A DNA stretch of 64,000 nucleotides from an uncultured Saprospiraceae bacterium (GTDB lineage Bacteria > Bacteroidota > Bacteroidia > Chitinophagales > Saprospiraceae), in the NCBI GenBank assembly GCA_937959115.1, contig CALGAW010000049.1, positions 37,593 through 101,592 of the forward strand, written 5' to 3'. The position numbers and the translations under genes are program-made. Below are positions 26,569 through 34,807 of this stretch, piece by piece; position 1 is the first letter of the stretch, and the number at the start of each line of letters is the position of its first letter. Below the pieces are notes generated by a model. That model was not told the DNA's origin. It did not search any database and was given only the letters and a program-made list of their open reading frames with translations.

Positions 26569-27510
26569 CTAGTCATTGCCTTCTTTTACAGGCTCTTTTA
26601 CTTCTTTTGCTTTTGTGGTGGTATCTTTTGGTGCTGTTGTTTTAGGAGCAACAACTTTAGGGGCAACTACCTCTTTAATTTTTTTCTTAATCGAATCCGT
26701 TTTAACAATTGGCTTCTTAGGAAGTTTTGGTGCTGTTTTTTTTGGTTCGACAGCGTCTTTTTGGGGAGTGGTTTTAACTGAATCTTTTTCCTCGTTTTTC
26801 TTTTTGTCTTTCGCTAATGGTACTCTTACATAACCAAGTAACATCAACTCTACTGTAGGGTTAATTCTTGAATTGGAAGTTATATAAATGGAAGATTCTT
26901 GATTCATAAACTTTCCCTTACTATCGTATTCCACATCAATATATCCCTCTCCTCCTGGTTTAATTTTTTTACTTGAGTATTTAGGAATAGTACACCCACA
27001 AGAAACATCCACATTTTTGATCAGCAATGAATCATCACCTGTATTAATAAACCTGAACTTGTGATTTATTTTCTTCCCTTCATTTATTTTTCCGTAGCTG
27101 AATGTTTTTTTAGGAAAATAAATTCTTGCCCCTTTCTTTCTTGGAATGGTTGCAATTGGAGGAGTCTTTTTTACAACAGGCGTTTTATTTACAATAGGGA
27201 TATTAGATTTTTTTGCGGTTTTAGGATACTTTGTGGTTACATCTTTTTTAGAATCCGCACTATTATTTGAAACTTGTTTAGGTCTTTGAATTGGTTTATT
27301 TACTTTTACAGCAACTTCCTGCTTCTTAGGCATTATTTTTGCAGTATCTTTTTTCATCTCTGCCAAAAGTGAGGATGAGTCGGAAGCGACAGTTGAAGAA
27401 GAAATATTTTGTTGTTCTTTCATTTGCTCATTGGTTTCTTCATTTGTTGAGGAAACGCACCCTGCAAAAGACAGGGAAAAAATCAGCAGTTGAGAAAGAA
27501 GGAGTCGCAT
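26569..27510 (-). CDS. DUF1573 lipoprotein with low-complexity Lys/Pro flanks
   Basis: The lipobox LSFAGC (acceptor C18) makes this a membrane-anchored protein. A DUF1573 (Ig-like, ASH-related) domain occupies about 127-230, with FSYGKINEGKKINHKFRF and VDVSCGCTIPKYSSK, the CGC motif being typical. On both sides lie long Lys/Pro/Thr/Ala-rich tails: residues 20-125, and 235-313 with many VAPK/TAPK units. Such tails may cross the periplasm or bind peptidoglycan; this is a guess. The gene is alone, divergent from lpxD. Confidence 0.87.
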   Translation of the reverse strand: MRLLLSQLLIFSLSFAGCVSSTNEETNEQMKEQQNISSSTVASDSSSLLAEMKKDTAKIMPKKQEVAVKVNKPIQRPKQVSNNSADSKKDVTTKYPKTAKKSNIPIVNKTPVVKKTPPIATIPRKKGARIYFPKKTFSYGKINEGKKINHKFRFINTGDDSLLIKNVDVSCGCTIPKYSSKKIKPGGEGYIDVEYDSKGKFMNQESSIYITSNSRINPTVELMLLGYVRVPLAKDKKKNEEKDSVKTTPQKDAVEPKKTAPKLPKKPIVKTDSIKKKIKEVVAPKVVAPKTTAPKDTTTKAKEVKEPVKEGND

Positions 27511-27749
27511 GAGAGTTTTTTCTTTTAATGAAACGCTAAGATAAGTAAATATATAATTTATAGAATAAAAGGTTAAAAACTCTTCATCGAGTTGTTATGA
27601 CGTAAATTAACCAACAAAGTAACCAAAAACAAACATTTGTCTTGTTATGACCCAAGAATTACACCACAGGACATACATTGAAAAAAATAAAGGAAATTAA
27701 CTTTGAACAATCAAGGTAAATTGAACTACGAATTCCAAACATTTCAATT

Positions 27750-28790
27750 ATGCAAGTAACTGCCCAAGAGCTTTGCGCCTATCTCAATGGAAAACTGGAA
27801 GGCAACCCAGACGTTACAGTTGACCGGCCTTCTAAAATAGAAGAGGGACAAACTGGCTCAATTAGTTTTATTGCCAGTCCAAAATATGAAGACTATGCCT
27901 ACACAACACAGGCGTCTGTCTTGCTCGTAAGCCATGACTTCAAACCAGACAAACCAATAGAGGCAACACTCATTCGAGTGGAAAATGTATACGAATGCCT
28001 TACTACCCTATTAGAAAAGTTTGGAGGCAATGCCTACAGCGAACAAGGGATTAACCAGCTCGCTTTTGTACACGGGAAAACTGTCATCGGCAAGGATGTT
28101 TCTGTTGGCGCATTTGCTTTTGTAGATGAAGGAACTCACATCGGAGACGGTAGCATGATTTACCCACAAGTCTTCCTTGGGAAAAACGTTAAAATCGGCA
28201 ATAATGTTACCCTTCACCCAGGCGTTAGAATCTACCACGATTGTGTTGTCGGCGATAACACAACCATCCATAGCAACACAGTAATTGGCAGTGACGGCTT
28301 CGGCTTTATGCCCAAAGGTGACGGCACCTTTAAAAAAGTACCGCAAATCGGAAATGTGATGATCGGTAGCCACGTTGAAATCGGGTCGAATAATGTGATT
28401 GACAGAGCAACAATGGGCTCTACAATTATAGAAGACGGCGTAAAACTGGACAACCTTATTCAAATCGCTCACAACGTAGAAGTGGGCAAAAATACGGTCA
28501 TCGCTGCACAAGCAGGAATCGCAGGAAGCACTAAGCTTGGCGAAAACTGTATGATTGGTGGACAAGCAGGTTTTGTTGGACATATCAACGTTGCCGATGG
28601 CTCAAAAGTACAAGCTCAAAGTGGCGTCTCAAAATCTATCAATGAGCCTTATCAAGCATGGCACGGCTCTCCAGCATTCAAGTATGGAAGCTTTATGCGA
28701 TCTCAAGTCGTCTTCCAAAAATTACCAGAATTGATGAAACGGATTGATGAACTTGAAGCAAAACTAGCCGAAATTCAAAAAGAGAAATAG
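27750..28790 (+). CDS. lpxD: UDP-3-O-acylglucosamine N-acyltransferase
   Basis: LpxD transfers the second 3-hydroxyacyl chain from ACP to UDP-3-O-acylglucosamine in lipid A synthesis. The N-terminal uridine-binding domain covers about 1-100, followed by left-handed beta-helix hexapeptide repeats (100-310) and a C-terminal helix (LPELMKRIDELEAKLAEIQK). The catalytic His lies in LIQIAHNVEVG. Length 346 is normal. It is the first gene of the lipid A set; the 227-nt gap to lpxC includes that gene's own promoter box. Confidence 0.95.
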   Translation: MQVTAQELCAYLNGKLEGNPDVTVDRPSKIEEGQTGSISFIASPKYEDYAYTTQASVLLVSHDFKPDKPIEATLIRVENVYECLTTLLEKFGGNAYSEQGINQLAFVHGKTVIGKDVSVGAFAFVDEGTHIGDGSMIYPQVFLGKNVKIGNNVTLHPGVRIYHDCVVGDNTTIHSNTVIGSDGFGFMPKGDGTFKKVPQIGNVMIGSHVEIGSNNVIDRATMGSTIIEDGVKLDNLIQIAHNVEVGKNTVIAAQAGIAGSTKLGENCMIGGQAGFVGHINVADGSKVQAQSGVSKSINEPYQAWHGSPAFKYGSFMRSQVVFQKLPELMKRIDELEAKLAEIQKEK

Positions 28791-28981
28791 TAATTGTTAA
28801 TGATTAATGTCTTATTAATTGGCGCATAAAATTGTTCCAAGATGGCTTTTTATATACTATTTAATAGTAAATGCTTTACATTAACAATGGATTCTTCCAA
28901 TGTTTAAACTATTCTATAACAATCAAATGATTATCAGCAGGAATTCCTAAATAAACATTAATCATTAACCATTAATTCTTG

Positions 28982-28989
28982 TATCTTTG
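28982..28989 (+). promoter_or_regulatory. Candidate -7 promoter box of lpxC-fabZ
   Basis: TATCTTTG, a perfect TAnnTTTG match, 28 nt before the ATG at 29018. Confidence 0.55.
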
Positions 28990-29017
28990 CCCACCGAAAA
29001 ACTAACCTTTGTCCTTT

Positions 29018-30421
29018 ATGAAACAACATACTATAAAAGGGCAGGTAAGTCTAAGTGGCGTTGGACTGCACACCGGGAAAAAAGTGAATATAACTTTTCT
29101 ACCGGCACCTGTTAATCACGGCTTCAAATTTAAGCGCACTGATCTTGTGGATCAGCCAATCATCAATGCCGATGCTGGCGCTGTGGTTTCTACTCAACGA
29201 GGGACAACCATAAGGCAACGAGATGCACAAGTAAGCACCGTTGAGCATACGCTTGCCGCACTTGTCGGTACCAATCTAGATAATGTTTTAATAGAAATAG
29301 ACGGACCAGAAGCACCAATCATGGATGGAAGTTCTATGGCATTCGTTGAAAAGATATTGGCTGTTGGAATTGAAGAACAAGATGCAGATCGCGAATATCT
29401 CGAAATTCTTGAACCGATCTCTTTTGTTGACGAACAAACTGGAACCGAATTGTTAGCATTACCAGCAGATGAATTTCAGATCACTACCATGATTGATTTC
29501 AACTCTCCTGTCCTTGGTCAACAATACGCTTCTCTTGATAATTTGGAAGACTTTCCAAAAATGATTGCCCCATGCAGAACGTTTGTATTCATACATGAAT
29601 TAGAACAGTTGCTAGATCTTGACTTAATCAAAGGTGGTGACTTGGATAATGCAATAGTCATTGTAGATCGAGTTATGGGCCAAGAGGAGCTAGATCGCCT
29701 AGCTAAGCGACTAAACAAGCCAAGTGTAAAGGTAGAACAAGAAGGCATTTTAAACACCGTAGACCTGCACTTCAGCAATGAGCCTGCCAGACATAAGTTA
29801 CTCGACGTGATTGGCGACTTAGCCCTTGTAGGAAAGCGAATCAAAGGGAAAATTGTAGCAACAAAACCTGGACATACAGCTAATGTCCAATTTGCTCAAC
29901 AGTTGAAGTCGCTCTATAGACAACAGAGAAAGTTAAAAGGTAAACCCAAATACGACCCCAACATTCCTCCACTCCTAGACGTTGGTGAAATACTAAACTT
30001 ATTGCCACATCGATTTCCGTTTTTTCTAGTAGACAAAATCATAGAATTATCAGAGAATCACGTTGTAGGCATTAAGAATGTAACGTATAACGAGGAATTT
30101 TTTCAAGGACACTTCCCTGGGAATCCAGTCATGCCTGGTGTATTACAAATTGAAGCACTGGCTCAAACCGGCGGGATCCTTGTCTTAAATACTGTAGAAA
30201 ACCCGAAGGACTATGACGCTTATTTCCTTAAGATAGAATCGACAAAATTTAAGCAAAAAGTAGTTCCAGGAGACACCTTAATATTGAAGATGGAGTTATT
30301 GAGTCCAGTTAGACGTGGACTTTGCCATATGCAGGGCACCGCTTATGTTGGCAACAAGATTGCATGTGAAGGAGAATTTATGGCACAAATAATTAAGAAA
30401 AGCAAGGATGGAACCACATAA
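29018..30421 (+). CDS. lpxC-fabZ: Bifunctional LpxC deacetylase / FabZ dehydratase
   Basis: The N-terminal half (about 1-300) is UDP-3-O-acyl-GlcNAc deacetylase, the committed step of lipid A synthesis. Zinc-site segments are STVEHTLAAL and RHKLLDVIGDLALVG. The C-terminal half (about 315-467) is FabZ, dehydrating 3-hydroxyacyl-ACP, with HRFPFFLVD and the catalytic GHFPGNPVMPGVLQIEALAQ. This fusion is the usual form in Bacteroidota. The ATG at 29018 is preferred over a TTG at 29009, since it gives the canonical MKQHTIKGQVSLSGVGLHTG opening. Its end overlaps lpxA by 14 nt. Confidence 0.96.
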   Translation: MKQHTIKGQVSLSGVGLHTGKKVNITFLPAPVNHGFKFKRTDLVDQPIINADAGAVVSTQRGTTIRQRDAQVSTVEHTLAALVGTNLDNVLIEIDGPEAPIMDGSSMAFVEKILAVGIEEQDADREYLEILEPISFVDEQTGTELLALPADEFQITTMIDFNSPVLGQQYASLDNLEDFPKMIAPCRTFVFIHELEQLLDLDLIKGGDLDNAIVIVDRVMGQEELDRLAKRLNKPSVKVEQEGILNTVDLHFSNEPARHKLLDVIGDLALVGKRIKGKIVATKPGHTANVQFAQQLKSLYRQQRKLKGKPKYDPNIPPLLDVGEILNLLPHRFPFFLVDKIIELSENHVVGIKNVTYNEEFFQGHFPGNPVMPGVLQIEALAQTGGILVLNTVENPKDYDAYFLKIESTKFKQKVVPGDTLILKMELLSPVRRGLCHMQGTAYVGNKIACEGEFMAQIIKKSKDGTT

Positions 30422-31211
30422 ACTATCATACATACATGAAAATGCGCAGATAGCAGATAATGTTGTTATCGATCCGTTCGTCCACATTCACGGAGATGTC
30501 GTGATTCAGGAAGGTACTTGGATCGGTTCTCACGTTACAATTATGGACGGGGTTCGGATTGGGAGAAATTGCAAAATATTTCCAGGTGCAGTTGTAGGAG
30601 CTACTCCTCAAGACTTAAAATTTAAGGGTGAAAACACCTACCTCGAAATTGAAGATAATGTAACGATTCGTGAATACTGTACCGTAAATAGAGGGACGCG
30701 CTCATCAGGCAAGACACTGATTAAAGAAAATGCCTTGCTGATGGCTTATGTACACGTAGCACATGACTGTATTATAGGAGAGAACTGCATCCTAGCCAAC
30801 AATGTTAATCTAGCAGGACACATTGAGATTGGTGATTACTCGATACTAGGCGGCTTGACTGCGGTGCATCAGTTTGTACAAATCGGCGCGCATGTAATGG
30901 TAGGCGGTGGCTCGCTTGTCAGAAAAGACATTCCGCCATTTGTGAAAGCAGCCCGTGAGCCGATTTCTTATGCAGGGGTCAACAATATCGGCCTTCGGCG
31001 ACGAGGGTTCTCGGAGCAAGACATCCATGAAATTCAACAGATTTATCGGTTGATGTTTGTGGAAGGCTACAACATTACCCAAGCCGTGAAAAAGATTTAC
31101 GACGATTTTGAATCAAGTAAAGTCAGAAACGAGATACTTGATTTTGTGCAAGGTTCTTCTCGCGGAATTATGAAAGGATTTAGACATCTAAATGGACATA
31201 AATCTAAATAA
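30408..31211 (+). CDS. lpxA: UDP-N-acetylglucosamine acyltransferase
   Basis: LpxA adds the first 3-hydroxyacyl chain to UDP-GlcNAc. The 267-residue protein starts with hexapeptide repeats (about 8-190). YVHVAHDCIIGENC contains the catalytic His, and a C-terminal helical domain includes GVNNIGLRRRGFS, the family's GLNxVGLRRRGFS signature. It overlaps lpxC-fabZ by 14 nt and the next ABC ATPase gene by 20 nt, so lpxC-fabZ, lpxA and the ATPase are translationally linked. Confidence 0.96.
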   Translation: MEPHKLSYIHENAQIADNVVIDPFVHIHGDVVIQEGTWIGSHVTIMDGVRIGRNCKIFPGAVVGATPQDLKFKGENTYLEIEDNVTIREYCTVNRGTRSSGKTLIKENALLMAYVHVAHDCIIGENCILANNVNLAGHIEIGDYSILGGLTAVHQFVQIGAHVMVGGGSLVRKDIPPFVKAAREPISYAGVNNIGLRRRGFSEQDIHEIQQIYRLMFVEGYNITQAVKKIYDDFESSKVRNEILDFVQGSSRGIMKGFRHLNGHKSK

Positions 31212-31836
31212 CGTAGGGAAGCGCTATCGATTTGAATGGATTTTCAAAAATCTATCGTTTCATTTCCAATCACACCAACAATACGCCATTCTAGGAGCGA
31301 ATGGAAGTGGCAAGTCTACACTGTTAAAGATTTTATCCGGTCATCTTACGCCATCGAAGGGAGACATCATATTTACCAATAATGGTGTCGTGGATATCGA
31401 TACTCTTTACAAGCAGGTTTCTTATGCGGCTCCTTACACAGAATTGATTGAGGAGTTAACCTTGAAGGAAATGCTAGTTTTTCATCAGAAATTCAAACCC
31501 TTTTTGCAGTCCTTTTCAGATGCTGACATCCTAGAATTGACGGGACTGGGGCATTCTAAGAACAAACCGCTGTCTGTTTTTTCATCTGGGATGAAACAGC
31601 GTGTAAAACTGGCGCTCTCGATATGTTCAGCCAGTTCTCTGATACTGTTAGACGAACCGACGACCAATCTGGATAAGCAAGGGGTTGGGTGGTACCGTGA
31701 ACTGATTGAAAAGTTTGCTGGGGGCCGAACGTTAATTATTGCTTCTAATATTGAGCAGGACTATGATTTTTGTACCAATCAGTTGAATATTATGGATTAT
31801 AAGCCTGTGGGGAAGAAATCTAAGAACCTAAAATAA
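31192..31836 (+). CDS. ABC transporter ATP-binding protein
   Basis: A single nucleotide-binding domain of 214 residues: Walker A GANGSGKST (about 34-42), signature FSSGMKQR, Walker B LILLDEPTTNLD. No membrane domain is encoded nearby. An ATPase of this type sits at the end of the lpx operon in many Bacteroidota, where a role in envelope lipid traffic is suspected but not shown. It overlaps lpxA by 20 nt. It meets the next, opposite-strand gene with a 9-nt 3' overlap. Confidence 0.9.
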   Translation: MDINLNNVGKRYRFEWIFKNLSFHFQSHQQYAILGANGSGKSTLLKILSGHLTPSKGDIIFTNNGVVDIDTLYKQVSYAAPYTELIEELTLKEMLVFHQKFKPFLQSFSDADILELTGLGHSKNKPLSVFSSGMKQRVKLALSICSASSLILLDEPTTNLDKQGVGWYRELIEKFAGGRTLIIASNIEQDYDFCTNQLNIMDYKPVGKKSKNLK

Positions 31837-32196
31837 ATCCGAATTCCTCTGTTCACTTATCTCTCGCATACGGATATCCTGTCTCTTTTTGAATTTTATG
31901 TATTCTACTAAAAAGAAAACAACAATTAGAATCGTGCAAATCGTTAGCGAAACATATCCATATAAATTGAGATAAGTGACTACGCCACCATGATGAGAAC
32001 ACGCCCCTTGTTTCCCAATATTTGTAGACATCCAACCATCTGCACATCCTGTATAGGTTCCAATCGTTTTGATAAAATATCCAAGGATCAAGGAAATGAT
32101 TAGTGATACGATAAATCTCAGCTTTTTAGGCGCTAAGTAAGTATAAGATATCAAAAAGCAAGCAAGAAATACACTAGTGAATAATACGATTCCCAT
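31828..32196 (-). CDS. Small membrane protein with a GACSHHGGV motif
   Basis: 122 residues with three hydrophobic segments (about 3-21, 27-45, 77-99). The loop between the second and third contains CADGWMSTNIGKQGACSHHG. Such a Cys-x-DG...GACSHHGGV signature recurs in small exported proteins (for example the DUF3761 type), where it may bind metal or form a disulfide. The charged tail FKKRQDIRMREIS is probably cytoplasmic. Function unknown; it lies convergent to the lipid A operon. Confidence 0.7.
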   Translation of the reverse strand: MGIVLFTSVFLACFLISYTYLAPKKLRFIVSLIISLILGYFIKTIGTYTGCADGWMSTNIGKQGACSHHGGVVTYLNLYGYVSLTICTILIVVFFLVEYIKFKKRQDIRMREISEQRNSDLF

Positions 32197-32242
32197 AGAA
32201 ATACAGTTTTATTTTACTTGTCTATATTACACCGCCGCTATT

Positions 32243-33517
32243 CTAATCCTTCCGCTTTAATAATTCAACCATTTTAGCCTCCACTAAAGACTGGCTTTTT
32301 CCTTCATCTTCTTTTCCTAATGCGGCATTATAATACTGCGCTTTAACGAATAACGCATCTCCTTGTTCTGTTTTTAACTGATTTATGATGCTAATTAATT
32401 GAGTGGTATCCTTAGCCTTTTGGACGAGTCCATTGGCTACAAAACAATACATGTCATCTACCCCTGTTGCACTTCCAAACTTGTAATAAATGGCGTGCAC
32501 AAATAGAGTTGCGGCTTCATAATGAATGGAGGTATTCCCTGCTATGATTAAGTCTTGTCCTTGAAGAAACTCAAATGGATTTTCAACCTTGGAATCAGAA
32601 CGATTAATAGAAGTAGGAAGGTTTATGCTTCGTTTATCTGTTGGATGTGGACGATAGGTGAATTGTATATTGGGGAATGCGTCTGCTAATACCGTTATTG
32701 TAGATTCAATTAATGAAATTTCGTCTAGTAAGTTGGAACATATTCCGATAGACTGAATGGCATCGTTGTTATTTTTTTGATGAATATATTGATCCATTCG
32801 AGGAATACCAATCAACGAAACGCCTCCTTTAACAGGGCCACTTCCTTTATACTTATCAAGTGAGTCCTGTCCTTCCAAAAAACTGTGACTAAACCTTAAC
32901 GGAGGAAAGTCTGGACGGATACAAGCATGCTGGATATAAAAGGTTGTAATGTTTAATGTTTTTGCTGCAAGAATCAATGCTCTAGCTTCTAGGGTATGAT
33001 CATTCGAGAAAGTGATACACTGAGGCTGATATTTTTTGAGGTTGGCTAGAGCACTTTCATACATTCCCATACCAGAAAAGGCTTTATCCCAGCAGCGTCT
33101 TATATTTTTTTCTTTAACTAAAAAGCTAATAAAAAGTGGCAATCGCAACACCAGATAAAAGAAGTTAGACAATTCAAGTTTGACAATGCGTTCTCCTTCA
33201 ACCTTATATTTGTAAGGGGATACATATACTGTTTCTTTATCAAATTTTCTGATAAACCGCAAGCTGTGATAGTTATTCTTCCCAAGCACCAATAACCAAT
33301 GCTTTTGATACAATTGGTTTTGGGGTGTTTTCTGAAGACCAAACAGGGAGCGCAATGAAACTGCGAAAGCTTTAAGGAGAGCGAAAAGTGCGTTTTTTAG
33401 TCGTTCAAAGAAGGAAGTTCCATAAAAGTTTCTGCGGGCGACTCGGTTGAACGTTGCTACCATATCGGAGCGGTAGATGTGTAAAATATCAAGGTATATT
33501 TCTCGTTTATTGCCCAT
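32243..33517 (-). CDS. GT-B-like protein of the nonulosonate cluster, possible glycosyltransferase
   Basis: A 424-residue protein without signal peptide. The C-terminal half looks like a Rossmann/GT-B domain: YIQHACIRPDFPP, IGIPRMDQYIHQ, then TYRPHPTDKR with an HP motif of the kind seen in bacterial sialyl- and polysialyltransferases, and IIAGNTSIHYEAA near the donor site. It lies 18 nt downstream of the CMP-nonulosonate synthetase fusion, same strand, so it is a good candidate for the enzyme that uses the CMP-sugar. Alternatives are a UDP-GlcNAc 2-epimerase-like or CDP-glycerol transferase-like protein. Assignment by context, not by clear family match. Confidence 0.6.
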   Translation of the reverse strand: MGNKREIYLDILHIYRSDMVATFNRVARRNFYGTSFFERLKNALFALLKAFAVSLRSLFGLQKTPQNQLYQKHWLLVLGKNNYHSLRFIRKFDKETVYVSPYKYKVEGERIVKLELSNFFYLVLRLPLFISFLVKEKNIRRCWDKAFSGMGMYESALANLKKYQPQCITFSNDHTLEARALILAAKTLNITTFYIQHACIRPDFPPLRFSHSFLEGQDSLDKYKGSGPVKGGVSLIGIPRMDQYIHQKNNNDAIQSIGICSNLLDEISLIESTITVLADAFPNIQFTYRPHPTDKRSINLPTSINRSDSKVENPFEFLQGQDLIIAGNTSIHYEAATLFVHAIYYKFGSATGVDDMYCFVANGLVQKAKDTTQLISIINQLKTEQGDALFVKAQYYNAALGKEDEGKSQSLVEAKMVELLKRKD

Positions 33518-33535
33518 TCCGTCGAGAAGTTAACT

Positions 33536-34696
33536 TCATTGTTTATTTGATTCAAGAATTAATTCTGCAAATTCTCTAACAACGCCTTCTCCTCCCTTCT
33601 TGTTTAACAATGTAATTCCTTCAATATTTTTAACCGCGTGAAGTGCGTCTGCTGGACAAGCTGCAAAGCCTACTGCACTTAGCAATTCCATGCAATTTAT
33701 ATCGTCTCCTATGTAGGAAGTCTCTAATAAAGTAACATTTTCTTGAGCACATATTTCTTTTGCGATTTCCAGTTTACCCTTCCCGTGCTTGCCTTGGTGA
33801 AGATGATCTACTTTCAGTTTTTTTGCTCGTCGAGTTACTAGTTTAGTATCTTCAGAAGTGATTATTCCTGTTTTAATACCCGCATTTCTAAGGAGCTCTA
33901 ATCCTTTTCCATCATGCGTATTAAACTTTTTGAGTTCGTCCCCATTTTCAGTATAGTACATTCCTGCATCCGTCAAAACGCCATCCACATCTGTTAAAAA
34001 CAGCTTGATTTTTTGTTTGGGCTTTTCTGTTTTTAGAATGTATTTCCGCATCAATTTTTCAGCGATCATCCAGTCATCCGGTTCATCTAATTCGACGGCT
34101 GTATACTCTTCCATTACATGAATGAGTATTTTTCCAGAAAGGCGATTTTTATCTCTAAGGATATTACTCACTGAATTAATATAAAACGCACCATTCTCCA
34201 TTAAGTCACCATCAAAATCCTGTCGTCTTGGGCGATTTCGATAGTCGTAATTTTTAGGTGTGCCGTCTTCGTTCCAGTAAAACCGTTTTTGTCTTACACA
34301 AGAAAGTAATGAGTCTCCATCTTTCATTTTTTTAAGACCACTGCTAAAATCAGTATTTATGGTCAGTGGAGAAGTTGCTTGCACCAACAGCATTAGTGCA
34401 TCTTTTGCAATTGCCTTTTCAGTAATAAACTCGAGTAAAACAGATTCTGTGCTAGAGACATCTTGCGCATTTTCTGGCTTTCTTTGGTAGACTTTTGTCT
34501 TAGGAAACCCGAAGGACAAAACCACATCTTCTATTTTTTGGCAGTCTGTTGCAACATAGATCTCACTTACTTCAGGTGTATTTTCCAAAGCAAGAATGTT
34601 CCAATAAATTAATGGTTTGCCGCAAAAAGAACGGATATTTTTAAAGGGGATACTTTTGCTGCCGCAGCGGGCAGGAATAAGAGCAATCGCATTCAT
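33536..34696 (-). CDS. Fused CMP-nonulosonate synthetase (NeuA) and KdsC-like HAD phosphatase
   Basis: Residues 1-225 are an acylneuraminate cytidylyltransferase: ALIPARCGSKSIPFKNIR (CTP site), LLVQATSPL and a DRNRPRRQD-like RNRPRRQDF region. Residues about 231-386 are a KdsC/8-phosphatase HAD domain with nucleophile loop LTDVDGVLTDAG, IITSED, YIGDDINCMEL and the KdsC tail GGEGVVREFAELI. All HAD catalytic residues are present, so the phosphatase should be active. The fusion supplies dephosphorylation and CMP activation in one polypeptide, like the domain order of animal CMAS. The neuB-like gene precedes it by 111 nt. Confidence 0.9.
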   Translation of the reverse strand: MNAIALIPARCGSKSIPFKNIRSFCGKPLIYWNILALENTPEVSEIYVATDCQKIEDVVLSFGFPKTKVYQRKPENAQDVSSTESVLLEFITEKAIAKDALMLLVQATSPLTINTDFSSGLKKMKDGDSLLSCVRQKRFYWNEDGTPKNYDYRNRPRRQDFDGDLMENGAFYINSVSNILRDKNRLSGKILIHVMEEYTAVELDEPDDWMIAEKLMRKYILKTEKPKQKIKLFLTDVDGVLTDAGMYYTENGDELKKFNTHDGKGLELLRNAGIKTGIITSEDTKLVTRRAKKLKVDHLHQGKHGKGKLEIAKEICAQENVTLLETSYIGDDINCMELLSAVGFAACPADALHAVKNIEGITLLNKKGGEGVVREFAELILESNKQ

Positions 34697-34738
34697 ATGA
34701 AAGGGGAAACTGCAATAATAAAGGCATAACTAACTAGA

Positions 34739-34799
34739 TATCCTACCCAACGGTTTCAACCCTCATCAAAAGGGGAATTGACGACAGCAGGATAGGATA
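34739..34799. repeat. Inverted repeat between the NeuB-like and NeuA-fusion genes
   Basis: TATCCTA (34739-34745) and TAGGATA (34793-34799) are exact complements enclosing a small ACCCT/AGGGG stem (34759-34775). It could be a processing or attenuation hairpin inside the operon. Confidence 0.35.
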
Positions 34800-34807
34800 C
34801 TGATAGT

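Noticed and set aside
28011..28583. 190-codon minus-strand frame inside lpxD
   Set aside because: Shadow of the hexapeptide-repeat region; lpxD is unambiguous.
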